A stretch of DNA of 6,577 nt from Kiritimatiellia bacterium (GTDB lineage: Bacteria; Verrucomicrobiota; Kiritimatiellia; RFP12; UBA1067): positions 1 to 6,577 of the forward strand of contig CAJGDE010000101.1 of assembly GCA_904502135.1 (NCBI GenBank), written 5' to 3'. This document shows positions 1 to 6,304 of this stretch, one piece after another. Made by a program: the position numbers and the translations under genes. Numbering within the stretch: position 1 is the stretch's first letter; each line of letters begins with the position of its first letter. The notes under the pieces are model-generated. The model saw only the letters and a program-made list of their open reading frames with translations. It ran no database searches and had not been told where the DNA came from.

Positions 1-2
1 AC

Positions 3-263
3 TTCGTCAAGTACAGTTCCTTTACGGGAACTGCGGAAGCCGATCTCAAGACCTACTTCAACAGCGAAGAATACGCGACCTTCGACTGGCACCAGAAGCG
101 CGATTCGCAGCTCATCGGCCGCGGCACGATAGACGCCGCCTACCGTCCCGCCGACAGCGTGACGCGCGACCTTGACGGCAATCCACGCGTTTTGAACAGG
201 ACCATCGACCTTGGCTGCTGGGAGATTTTATCAAACATAGGCTTTCGCATCATCGTGCGGTAA
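3..263 (+). CDS. C-terminal fragment of a secreted right-handed beta-helix / choice-of-anchor type protein (5' truncated)
   Basis: The frame is open from base 3 and ends at TAA 261-263, giving 86 codons; the start lies upstream of the window. The residues around codons 54-67 read RDLDGNPRVLNRTIDLG, followed by CWE. In secreted parallel beta-helix proteins of PVC and related bacteria, a 'D.DGNPR……DiGayE' segment marks the last coil of the helix, and it is often followed by a short C-terminal beta-strand or anchor. Here the tail is 12 residues ending GFRIIVR. The codons are more GC-rich than those of the downstream genes. The likely role is a surface or exported protein of unknown ligand. What is seen is the terminal motif only; the family is inferred from it, and the signal peptide and most domains are missing. 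It is separated from the next gene by about 280 bp of repetitive DNA and is probably not co-transcribed with it. Confidence 0.7.
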   Translation, partial: FVKYSSFTGTAEADLKTYFNSEEYATFDWHQKRDSQLIGRGTIDAAYRPADSVTRDLDGNPRVLNRTIDLGCWEILSNIGFRIIVR

Positions 264-267
264 CTGA

Positions 268-331
268 GAATGTTGGAATGTTTGAATGTTGTATAACTGG
301 TAAACTGTCAAACTGTCCAACTGTAAAACTT
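268..331 (+). repeat. Degenerate period-8 tandem repeats (GAATGTTn then AACTGtnn)
   Basis: GAATG recurs at 268, 276 and 284, exactly 8 bp apart. After a short break, AACTG recurs at 295, 303, 311 and 319, with AACTT at 327, again every 8 bp. The core is conserved and the three bases between cores vary. It starts five bases after the stop codon of the upstream gene. The function is unknown; the periodicity is directly visible. Confidence 0.8.
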
Positions 332-408
332 GCCGACTTTCCAAGCTCGAGAGAAGTTTGCAAGTAGAGTCAGTTTGATAGTTTGCGAGTTTGACATTTT
401 TGAGTTTT
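306..408 (+). terminator. Long imperfect inverted repeat followed by T runs; possible terminator of the upstream gene
   Basis: Bases 306-332 pair with 370-396. The outermost 9 bp are perfect (TGTCAAACT with AGTTTGACA); over the 27 positions I count 20 Watson-Crick pairs and 2 G-T wobbles. The 37-nt loop is partly self-complementary (CTTGC 329-333 with GCAAG 360-364, in competition with the main stem). TTTTTGAGTTTTT follows directly at 397-409. A long stem followed by T tracts downstream of a stop codon fits factor-independent termination, but the stem is AT-rich and long for a classical one. It could equally be a by-product of the opposed repeat arrays. Confidence 0.45.
371..408 (-). repeat. 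Second period-8 array, opposite orientation
   Basis: On the plus strand AGTTTG occurs at 372, 380 and 388, spaced 8 bp apart, followed by a decayed AGTTTT at 404. Read on the minus strand these are CAAACT units, the same core as the array at 295-331, so the two arrays face each other. Their complementarity forms the long stem listed separately. Confidence 0.65.
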
Positions 409-417
409 TCTTCCGCT

Positions 418-462
418 CTAACTCCTGACTCCTAACTCCTAACTCCTAACCCCTAACTCCTA
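418..462 (+). repeat. Heptamer tandem repeat, consensus CTAACTC, about 6.4 copies
   Basis: Units start at 418, 425, 432, 439, 446 and 453, plus a partial unit at 460. Copies differ by single substitutions: CTGACTC in unit 2 and CTAACCC in unit 5. It lies 33 bp upstream of the -35 box of the next promoter. The array has no coding potential of note and no CRISPR-like spacers. Short heptamer arrays of this kind are usually slippage-prone intergenic repeats; any regulatory effect is unknown. Confidence 0.9.
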
Positions 463-495
463 TAAAAAGCTGTTACGTCCCGCTTATGTACTGTC

Positions 496-525
496 TTGTC
501 AAAATCGAGGGTGAAGTGATATAAT
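496..525 (+). promoter_or_regulatory. Sigma-70 type promoter for the methyltransferase-coaX-lipoprotein genes
   Basis: The -35 box TTGTCA is at 496-501 and the -10 box TATAAT at 520-525, with an 18-bp spacer. TG at 517-518 adds an extended -10 element. The expected transcription start is near 531-533, only about 14 nt before the GTG at 546. The AAAGG at 533-537 would then sit at the extreme 5' end of the message. No operator-like palindrome overlaps it. Confidence 0.75.
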
Positions 526-545
526 TACCTTGAAAGGTTTTAAAA

Positions 546-1769
546 GTGGAAAGATTTGAATTAGAGCATAAGCTTAAAGAAGAAATCCGTTCGCGCGTAC
601 TGGGCGACGGGTTTATGAAAATCGTTCAAAGTGTAAGGCGCAACGGCAAGCAATTCAAGATTGCTATGCGGCCCGTTGAGATCGGGGGCGAGAAGAAATT
701 TCAAGCCGAGATGACCGATGATAAATTCGTGCAGGTGAAGAACTTGTCGATAAATCAGGCGGCTGAAGGCTTAGAGGAAATCATCGCTCAGCGAGGAGCA
801 AGAGACCTTCATTTGATGACGGCGAAGGGTGATCTTCATATTCGTGTAACCCGCAAGGGCAAGGTGACAGTTTCCCGTTCTGCCGAGATGGATCGTGTAG
901 TTACTGTTCAGCCGCATGATCGCGTGAAAAAGCTTCCTCTCACGTCTTTCGACGCGGAACCTTTTCTTTCGGCTGCCGGAATTACCGATGGAGAGGGTCG
1001 CATCAAGGCGAGTATGCGCGGCAAGTACGATCAAGTCAACGAGTTTCTCAAAGTCGTAAAAGAAGCGCTTTCTTCCTGGAAGGCGCAGGACGACAAACCC
1101 TTTGTGCTGGTTGACTGCGGGTGTGGCAAGGCATATCTTACGATAGCGGCTTATTTATTTTTGACGAGATCTCTCGGTATTAAAAACGTTCGCGTCATCG
1201 GCATCGATAGACGCGATGATGTTGTCAGTTCAGCCCGCAAGATAGCTAAAAACCTTGATATTGACGGTGATGTCGCTTTTATCGAGGCGGATATCGCCAC
1301 GATTAGCGAAAAAGAGCTCGGCGTTCCGCGCGCGGATATGGTAGTATCACTTCATGCCTGCGATACGGCTACGGACGAAGCTCTCGCCAAGGCGGTGGAA
1401 TGGAAAGCAAGGTTCATTCTTTGTGCGCCGTGCTGCCAGCATGAACTTCAAAAAACTCTTGCCGATAAAGGGGCTTTTGCCGGTCTTATGCGCCAGTCTA
1501 TTTTAAGAGAGCGTCTTTGCGATATTTTAACCGATTCGTTCAGGGCCATGATTTTACGTATACTTGGTTTCAAAACCAATGTCGTGGAGTTTGTTTCAAG
1601 CGAGGCTACGGCACGCAATATCATGATTAAATGTGAGTATGGCGCAAAGCCTGGGCAGAGCGGCCCTGTAAGCGAATACCTGAATCTTCGCGACTATTGG
1701 AAGGTCACGCCCTGGTTGGAAAGCCGTTTAGAGGGTTTGCTCTCAAAGTACTTCGCCAGATTTGACTGA
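546..1769 (+). CDS. Class I SAM-dependent methyltransferase, Methyltransf_32-like
   Basis: This 407-residue protein has an N-terminal region of about 185 residues of unknown fold and a C-terminal Rossmann methyltransferase domain. SAM-binding motif I is D190-C-G-C-G-K195 at the end of a hydrophobic strand. The motif II acid is D221 (GIDRRD), a further acid is D249 (EAD), and motif IV reads SLHACDTATD with H270 and D273. A CAPCCQHEL segment (C296, C297, H299) follows. The motif I form and the later PCC-x-H segment resemble Methyltransf_32 proteins, a group that includes relatives of the tRNA methylase TRM13 and of GSTCD. The substrate is therefore perhaps RNA, but this is inference. Translation starts at GTG 546, with AAAGG 8 nt upstream and an in-frame TGA at 531 ruling out earlier starts. 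It is first in the cluster, 13 nt before coaX, and no membrane segment or signal peptide is seen. Confidence 0.87.
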   Translation: MERFELEHKLKEEIRSRVLGDGFMKIVQSVRRNGKQFKIAMRPVEIGGEKKFQAEMTDDKFVQVKNLSINQAAEGLEEIIAQRGARDLHLMTAKGDLHIRVTRKGKVTVSRSAEMDRVVTVQPHDRVKKLPLTSFDAEPFLSAAGITDGEGRIKASMRGKYDQVNEFLKVVKEALSSWKAQDDKPFVLVDCGCGKAYLTIAAYLFLTRSLGIKNVRVIGIDRRDDVVSSARKIAKNLDIDGDVAFIEADIATISEKELGVPRADMVVSLHACDTATDEALAKAVEWKARFILCAPCCQHELQKTLADKGAFAGLMRQSILRERLCDILTDSFRAMILRILGFKTNVVEFVSSEATARNIMIKCEYGAKPGQSGPVSEYLNLRDYWKVTPWLESRLEGLLSKYFARFD

Positions 1770-1782
1770 TTATTGTTTTCGC

Positions 1783-2529
1783 ATGAAATTGATTGTAATA
1801 GACGTTGGCAACACATCAACCGCTGTCGGGATTTGGGATTCGGGCGTCGTTTCGTCCGTCGCCCATATTGATTCCGACAGGCAGGCCGTGTTCTCTCTTG
1901 TAAAACGCCTTTCTAAGCGAAAGGGTGTCGAAGCGATAGGTTATGCGAGCGTGGTTCCTTCCGTCGACGAAGAGTTTAAGAATTTTGCTTCAACCGTAAA
2001 ATTGCCGTTTGTCCAGATAGCTGTTGAAGATTTTCCTCTTGGCCTTGATTATAAAAATCCAAACACAATAGGAGCTGATCGACTGGCGGATGCGGCGGCT
2101 GCGGTGGAGAGATACGGAGCGCCCGTTCTTGTTATGGATTTCGGAACCGCGCTTACCGCGGCGGTGGTTACGGAAGATAAGGTTTGGCGTGGCGGTGTTA
2201 TTGCCCCCGGTTTTCCTCTCATGCGAGATTATCTTTTCGAGCGAACCGCCAAACTTCCTCGTATGAAGCTTGGCTCCGGCAAGGCTCCTAAGATCGGGCG
2301 CAGCACTCTTGAGGCGATGCGCTTTGGCGCGCTTGTGGGTTATCGCGGTATGGTTCGCGAAATCGTCATGCAGCTTGAGAAGAATTTTTCTTCCAAGTTT
2401 AAATGCGTCGCCACGGGAGGGTTCGCAAAGTGGGCTCTTGCCGATGCCGGGATGGATTTTATAATTGACGCAGATCTGACCTTGTATGGAATCGGACTTA
2501 TGACATCAAAAAGATTGGAGAGAAAATGA
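1783..2529 (+). CDS. coaX: Type III pantothenate kinase
   Basis: A 248-residue cytoplasmic enzyme that phosphorylates pantothenate with ATP, the first step of CoA synthesis. Type III kinases belong to the ASKHA fold and differ from CoaA in being insensitive to CoA feedback. Visible family motifs in order are the phosphate-binding DVGNTST at D7-T13, GADRLAD at G97-D103, DFGTALT at D119-T125, GGVIAPG at 137-143 and ATGGFA at 210-215. The length is normal for the family (about 250-260). I chose ATG 1783 because the DVGNT strand then begins at residue 2-3, as in homologues; a TTG at 1762 would add seven unlikely residues. No clear Shine-Dalgarno precedes 1783, so translation may be coupled to the methyltransferase stop 13 nt upstream. 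The TGA stop overlaps the next ATG (ATGA). No key motif is missing. Confidence 0.96.
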   Translation: MKLIVIDVGNTSTAVGIWDSGVVSSVAHIDSDRQAVFSLVKRLSKRKGVEAIGYASVVPSVDEEFKNFASTVKLPFVQIAVEDFPLGLDYKNPNTIGADRLADAAAAVERYGAPVLVMDFGTALTAAVVTEDKVWRGGVIAPGFPLMRDYLFERTAKLPRMKLGSGKAPKIGRSTLEAMRFGALVGYRGMVREIVMQLEKNFSSKFKCVATGGFAKWALADAGMDFIIDADLTLYGIGLMTSKRLERK

Positions 2530-3038
2530 GGCGAAGTTTATTAGCGGCTGCTTTTTTAGCGATGCTTTCTGGGTGTGGGCCATTTTGGGTAAATCCTTAT
2601 ATCGCAGTAAAAGAAAGTCCTCTTAATTGGGTTAACATCCATTATTACAACATGTCCAAAAAGCCTATCCACAGAATCTCCGTTTACATAACGGGTGATG
2701 GATATGTTGAGGTTAAAAAAGGGACGAGTGATTTGATCTCCAATGATTTTGCCAAAAAGTATCGTGATGACAATTGGGGTGATGTAAAGCTTAAGCGCCT
2801 TAAAATATCGCCGGAGGATGTGAATAACATTTTGCAGAATTTAGTAAATCACGGAGTTCTTGATAAAGAAAAAACGGGGAAAAAGTCAAAGAAGGAGAGC
2901 TTTTCAAGATTTATAGCGGTTAAAGCGAATATTTCAAACAATACATATTCCGATAATGTGAATATTTTTGAAGAAGATCCAGATTTGGCTGAACAGCTTT
3001 TAGATGTAATACGTGAATTTGATAGTCCCACTTTGTGA
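2526..3038 (+). CDS. Small predicted outer-membrane lipoprotein of unknown function
   Basis: A 170-residue product. Residues 1-17 form a lipoprotein signal peptide: two arginines, a hydrophobic core (LLAAAFLAML) and the lipobox LSGC, with lipidation expected at C17. The +2 residue is Gly, not Asp, so by the Lol rule (if it applies here) the protein would go to the outer membrane. The mature part has no transmembrane segment; it is mixed alpha/beta in appearance with a lysine-rich stretch near residues 113-122. I recognise no enzymatic motif. The start is firm: GGAG at 2517-2520 lies 5 nt upstream, and the ATG overlaps the coaX stop, implying translational coupling. The gene looks AT-richer and more Lys/Asn-rich than its neighbours, perhaps simply because it is under weak constraint. 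Its stop codon TGA lies inside the inverted repeat of the next promoter. Confidence 0.85.
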   Translation: MRRSLLAAAFLAMLSGCGPFWVNPYIAVKESPLNWVNIHYYNMSKKPIHRISVYITGDGYVEVKKGTSDLISNDFAKKYRDDNWGDVKLKRLKISPEDVNNILQNLVNHGVLDKEKTGKKSKKESFSRFIAVKANISNNTYSDNVNIFEEDPDLAEQLLDVIREFDSPTL

Positions 3039-3060
3039 CAATATTTGCTATAATGTCACA
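3034..3060 (+). promoter_or_regulatory. Extended -10 promoter inside a palindromic operator-like site, upstream of the acyl ligase gene
   Basis: TGTGACA at 3034-3040 and TGTCACA at 3054-3060 are exact reverse complements 13 bp apart, with inner TAT/ATA (3042-3044, 3050-3052) adding symmetry around a centre at 3047. The -10 box TATAAT at 3049-3054, with TG at 3046-3047, forms an extended -10 lying between and touching the arms. No good -35 is present at the right distance (3026-3031 is TCCCAC). The geometry fits a dimeric repressor blocking RNA polymerase. The half-site spacing is 17 bp between TGTGA and TCACA, so it is not a CRP site (6 bp). The downstream gene suggests a fatty-acid-responsive regulator, but that is a guess. 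Confidence 0.55.
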
Positions 3061-3080
3061 TACTATAGGAGAAAAAAGAT

Positions 3081-4760
3081 ATGACGATTAGAGATTTATT
3101 CGAAAGTAAAGCTTCTAAGTACGCTGAACGTATCGCGCAGAAATGGTATGAAGATAAAACGTGGCGCGTAAGAAATTGGGCTGAGATGAAGCATGGCGTT
3201 TATGAAGTAGCCGAAGGTTATGGTAGGCGTTTTGCTCTTAAGGCGCAAGAAGATAATGCTGCCATCATTCTTCAGAACTCTCCAATATGGATAGAGTCGT
3301 ATCTCGCTCAGGCCGGAACTGGCGTTTCTGTTGTGCCTATTGACCCTAAACTTCACAACGATGAAGTCTCCTATATTTTAAAAGATGCCCAGGTTAAGGT
3401 CGTAACGACTGACAAGGCTCATCTTATGATGATGATGAAGATCGCAAAAGATCTTCCTTGTCTTAAAGCTGTTGTCATCGTCGACGGTGTAGTGCATGAA
3501 GGGCAGAAGATTGACGATCGTATCGAAGTTCTTCAGTATTCGTCGCTACGCATAGAAGGCGGCTGCGATTGGTTTGCGAAAAATGTCGCTAAAGCTGACG
3601 ATGTGGCGTCAATCATCTACACTTCAGGTACAACGGGTAAGCCCAAGGGTGCGATGCTAACTCATGACAACTTCGTTAAAGACGCTACCGGCGCTCTTGG
3701 GGTTTTTGGCGCGCATATTAACGAGCACGATTCATTTTTCGTGGTGTTGCCTCTTTTCCACGCGTTTTCGTTTTTAGGAAACTTTATCGTTCCTATGGTG
3801 ACAGGCTCCGCGCAGTATTTTATGCAGTCGCTGCGTACTGTCGGCGCTGACATTAAGGAGCTTAAGCCGACGGTTCTTCTCGGTGTTCCGCTTCTTGCTG
3901 AAAAGCTTCACGATAAAATCGAAGATGGTCTTAAAAAATCGAAGGTTGCCCAGTTCCTCCTTAAGATTGGTTTGCGAGGCCCTGTAATGCACATGGTAAA
4001 GCTCAAACTTGGTGGGAAGCTGCGCTTTATGATAACGGGCGGCGCTCCGTGTCCTCGTCATGTGCTTGAAAGTTTCAACCGCATTCATGTTAGATTCCTT
4101 GAGGGTTATGGCCTTACGGAATGTTCTCCCGTAGTTTCCGTCTGTCCGCCGGAAGTTACGAAGATCGGCACAATCGGACTTCCTATCAAAGGCATTGAAG
4201 TGCGTCTTGCCGACAAGAACGAACAGGGCGTCGGCGAGTTGCAGGTTAAAGGACCGATTGTAATGCAGGGGTATTTCCATAACCCGGATGCTTCCGCGGA
4301 AGCGTTTGAGGATGACGGCAAGGGCGGACTTTGGCTTAAGACGGGCGATCTTGCTTCTATGGATGAAGACGGGCTTATTACGATTCGCGGTCGCAAAAAG
4401 GCTCTTATCGTCAATCGTGAAGGTAAGAACATCTATCCTGAAGAAGTTGAAATAATGATCGCTAAAGAGCCTGCTGTGCAGGATGTATGCGTCATCGGCT
4501 ATACTCAGGGCGGAGATCCTGGAGAGAAGGTTGGAGCTGTTATTTATCCGAACGAAGAATGGTTTAAAGAGCAAAACGGTGGAGTTCTTCCTGCGTGGGA
4601 AGAAGTCGAAAAAGTCGCTATCAAGCGTGCGCAGGAAAAATGCGCGGAGCTTGCGGATTACAAGCGTATCAGAAAGGTTCTCGTTCTAAAGGAGCCTCTC
4701 GTCAGAACCTCAATCGGCAAGGTTAAGCGTGTCGTCTATAAGGGGGCGCTTGACGAATAA
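3081..4760 (+). CDS. AMP-forming acyl-CoA ligase (long-chain fatty acid-CoA ligase or acyl-ACP synthetase type)
   Basis: This 559-residue member of the ANL adenylating superfamily activates a carboxylic acid, probably a medium- or long-chain fatty acid, as acyl-AMP and transfers it to CoA or ACP. Core motifs are all present: the phosphate loop YTSGTTGKPKG at 180-190, LPLFHAF with H227, GGAPCP, EGYGLTE at 341-347, KTGD at 420-423 with D423, the hinge region GRKK at 437-440 and GKNIYPEEVE at 448-457. The A10 motif is TSIGKVKR with the catalytic lysine K547. The length matches bacterial FadD-like enzymes. No transmembrane helix is obvious, so it is probably cytosolic or peripheral to the membrane. 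The start ATG has AGGAG at 3067-3071, 9 nt upstream. It is preceded by its own promoter and followed by an overlapping gene. Substrate chain length and CoA versus ACP cannot be read from sequence; proximity to coaX fits CoA use. Confidence 0.92.
   Translation: MTIRDLFESKASKYAERIAQKWYEDKTWRVRNWAEMKHGVYEVAEGYGRRFALKAQEDNAAIILQNSPIWIESYLAQAGTGVSVVPIDPKLHNDEVSYILKDAQVKVVTTDKAHLMMMMKIAKDLPCLKAVVIVDGVVHEGQKIDDRIEVLQYSSLRIEGGCDWFAKNVAKADDVASIIYTSGTTGKPKGAMLTHDNFVKDATGALGVFGAHINEHDSFFVVLPLFHAFSFLGNFIVPMVTGSAQYFMQSLRTVGADIKELKPTVLLGVPLLAEKLHDKIEDGLKKSKVAQFLLKIGLRGPVMHMVKLKLGGKLRFMITGGAPCPRHVLESFNRIHVRFLEGYGLTECSPVVSVCPPEVTKIGTIGLPIKGIEVRLADKNEQGVGELQVKGPIVMQGYFHNPDASAEAFEDDGKGGLWLKTGDLASMDEDGLITIRGRKKALIVNREGKNIYPEEVEIMIAKEPAVQDVCVIGYTQGGDPGEKVGAVIYPNEEWFKEQNGGVLPAWEEVEKVAIKRAQEKCAELADYKRIRKVLVLKEPLVRTSIGKVKRVVYKGALDE
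4741..4752 (+). promoter_or_regulatory. Ribosome binding site and TTG start for the dehydrogenase, inside the ligase gene
   Basis: AGGGGG at 4741-4746 lies 3 nt before TTG 4750-4752, overlapping the last codons of the ligase. No ATG is available nearby in this frame. The first predicted beta-strand (LYLVWLEW) begins a few residues after the TTG, so a start at GTG 4771 would cut into it. GTG 4729 is the other candidate but has no comparable ribosome binding site. The spacing is short, so the choice is moderate. Confidence 0.5.
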
Positions 4761-5652
4761 TTTATATCTTGTGTGGCTTGAGTGGCCTGAAGAATGTTTT
4801 CGGGTGAACACTCAAGATCTTTCATATCTTCGGAAGATAGTTCCGAAAGGTTCAAAGGTCGTTCAAGCTAAAACGCGCAAAGGTTTTTTGCGCGCACTTA
4901 AAAGTGCCACACACGTTATAACTTGGTATTTTGAGGAAGCGTGGTTCTCCGACGCACCTCGCCTCAAGGTTTTGGCTACTCCGAGCGCCGGCAAGGAACT
5001 TTTGCCTAAAGAAGGGCCAAATGGCGTTCGTATACATTTCGGCGGCTTCCACGGCGAAATTATGGCCGAGAGCGTAATCGCGTTCTTGCTTGCGTGGTGC
5101 AGAGGCTTTTTCGTCTCACGCCATTATCCCGAAGGTTCGGGAGTTGTGCCGCGAACGTGGCTTTCTGATAAATGCAGGTCTCTATCCGGGACAAAGGCGG
5201 TGATTGTCGGTTATGGCAGAATTGGTCATGCGATAAGCGATAAACTTGAAAAACTTGGCTGCAAGACGATAGGGTTTCGCCGAAAGAACATCTCGCGCCT
5301 TAAGTCATCCGTATCTGATGCCGATTGGTTTATAATGGCTCTTCCTGCTACAAAAGAGACGGATAATCTTCTTAACGATAGTTTAATTTCGCATCTTCCG
5401 AAAAAATGTGTCATTGTTAATGTCGGCAGGGGAAATTCTATTGACGAGAAGGCTCTTCTGTCGGCTCTTAAACGTCGTCGATTATCTGGCGCATATCTTG
5501 ATGTGGTAAAATCAGAGCCGCTTAATACGCTATCGAGAATGAATGATGCCGAGATTCCGGAAAATCTCTTTTTGATGCCACATTCGGCTGCTTTTACGCC
5601 GGAGTATGTTAAAATGTGTTTTAAGGAACTGAAAGATGAAGGGCTTATTTGA
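4750..5652 (+). CDS. D-isomer-specific 2-hydroxyacid dehydrogenase family protein
   Basis: A 300-residue product from the preferred TTG start. It is an NAD(P)-dependent oxidoreductase interconverting a 2-keto acid and a D-2-hydroxy acid; the substrate is unknown. The dinucleotide loop GYGRIG is at 154-159. The C-terminal signature NVGRGNSIDE includes R227, SGAYLDVVKSEPL includes E256, and MPHSAA includes H278, giving the complete Arg-Glu-His catalytic set of the family. The strand after the loop ends GFRRKN with no acidic residue, which in this family favours NADPH, as in GhrA-type glyoxylate/hydroxypyruvate reductases. The protein stops 22 residues after H278 (ending ELKDEGLI), somewhat early: the usual final segment contacting the partner domain is shortened. 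It overlaps the ligase by 11 nt and tsaE by 17 nt, so it is likely translated as part of one operon. Confidence 0.88.
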   Translation: MTNNLYLVWLEWPEECFRVNTQDLSYLRKIVPKGSKVVQAKTRKGFLRALKSATHVITWYFEEAWFSDAPRLKVLATPSAGKELLPKEGPNGVRIHFGGFHGEIMAESVIAFLLAWCRGFFVSRHYPEGSGVVPRTWLSDKCRSLSGTKAVIVGYGRIGHAISDKLEKLGCKTIGFRRKNISRLKSSVSDADWFIMALPATKETDNLLNDSLISHLPKKCVIVNVGRGNSIDEKALLSALKRRRLSGAYLDVVKSEPLNTLSRMNDAEIPENLFLMPHSAAFTPEYVKMCFKELKDEGLI

Positions 5653-6085
5653 AGTAACTGGTGTTGAGCAGACATGGGAACTCGCCCGGAAGTTCGCCCA
5701 CACTCTTAAGCCTGGAGATATTGTCTGTCTTGAAGGCGATCTTGGAGCCGGAAAAACGACATTCACGCAGGCGCTGTCTGATGAGCTCGGGTTTTCGGGC
5801 CGTGTGACAAGCCCTACGTTCTGCATTGTTCAGGAGCATCGCCCTAAAAAAGAGTCTGAAACGATTGCGCCGTTGTTGGTTCATATGGATCTTTATCGTC
5901 TTGATGGCGAGGATGATGTGCTTGCTGTTGGCTGGGAGGATTATCTTGAAAGGGGTGCCATTCTCATCGTTGAGTGGCCAGAGCGAGCCGGCTCGTTAAT
6001 TCCGTCAAATGCAAAACGTGTTACTCTTTTGCACGGAAAAGAAGAAGACGACCGCACTGTTGAATTTCAAGTGGCGCATGATTAA
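5636..6085 (+). CDS. tsaE: tRNA threonylcarbamoyladenosine biosynthesis ATPase TsaE
   Basis: A 149-residue P-loop ATPase. With TsaB and TsaD it completes the bacterial threonylcarbamoyl transferase that puts t6A on A37 of ANN-decoding tRNAs; TsaE hydrolyses ATP to recycle the complex. The family pattern is clear: Walker A GDLGAGKTT at 34-42 with K40, the switch-like VTSPTF at 57-62, HMDLYRL at 83-89 and VEWPERAG at 112-119, where E113 and W114 are hallmark positions. Length is typical (about 140-160). The ATG is supported by AAGGA at 5623-5627, 8 nt upstream, and lies inside the end of the dehydrogenase gene, suggesting coupled translation. tsaB is a common neighbour in other bacteria but does not follow within this window. 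It is the last recognisable gene in the cluster. Confidence 0.97.
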   Translation: MKGLFEVTGVEQTWELARKFAHTLKPGDIVCLEGDLGAGKTTFTQALSDELGFSGRVTSPTFCIVQEHRPKKESETIAPLLVHMDLYRLDGEDDVLAVGWEDYLERGAILIVEWPERAGSLIPSNAKRVTLLHGKEEDDRTVEFQVAHD

Positions 6086-6229
6086 AGGTAATCGGCGGCT
6101 GTGCAACTGCTGTAGAGAGTTCCTTTTGGCGTGTGAGGAAGCGGGACGGTAGTGACCCGTGTTGAGCTGAGTGAGTCTTTCTTATGCGCCATTCGGCGGA
6201 CGGGGCGCGAGGCGCAAGTTAGACAAGGA

Positions 6230-6265
6230 GGGCAGAAGTTTTAAGCAAAGCGAAAAACTTCGCCC
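6230..6265. repeat. Strong hairpin, 12 bp stem with one bulge
   Basis: GGGC 6230-6233 pairs with GCCC 6262-6265, A6234 is bulged, and GAAGTTTT 6235-6242 pairs with AAAACTTC 6254-6261 around an 11-nt loop. There is no T tract on either strand after the stem, so it is not a standard intrinsic terminator. Confidence 0.75.
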
Positions 6266-6278
6266 GACGCAGTATAAC

Positions 6279-6293
6279 GACGCGAATCGCGTC
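6279..6293. repeat. Short perfect hairpin
   Basis: GACGCG 6279-6284 pairs with CGCGTC 6288-6293 around the loop AAT. It follows the 6230-6265 hairpin by 13 bp and belongs to the same chain of stems. Confidence 0.65.
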
Positions 6294-6304
6294 ACGCACC
6301 GACG

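Noticed and set aside
418..462. CRISPR array
   Set aside because: The repeat unit is only 7 bp with no spacers and no cas genes nearby.
1762..1782. TTG at 1762 as the coaX start
   Set aside because: It adds seven residues before the DVGNT strand that homologues lack, and overlaps the methyltransferase end without a ribosome binding site; ATG 1783 fits better.
3034..3060. CRP or FNR binding site
   Set aside because: TGTGA and TCACA are present but separated by 17 bp instead of the 6 bp that CRP needs, and neither arm matches the FNR half-site TTGAT.
3774..4574. Long minus-strand open frame of 266 codons opposite the ligase gene
   Set aside because: It lies wholly antisense to a gene with all ANL motifs, and its translation shows no domain; it is a shadow of the codon use of the real gene.
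5226..5675. Minus-strand open frame of 149 codons opposite the dehydrogenase
   Set aside because: Antisense to the conserved catalytic region of the dehydrogenase, with no recognisable domain of its own.
6230..6265. Intrinsic terminator of the tsaE operon
   Set aside because: The stem is strong, but neither strand has a T run after it, and it lies about 145 bp beyond the tsaE stop.
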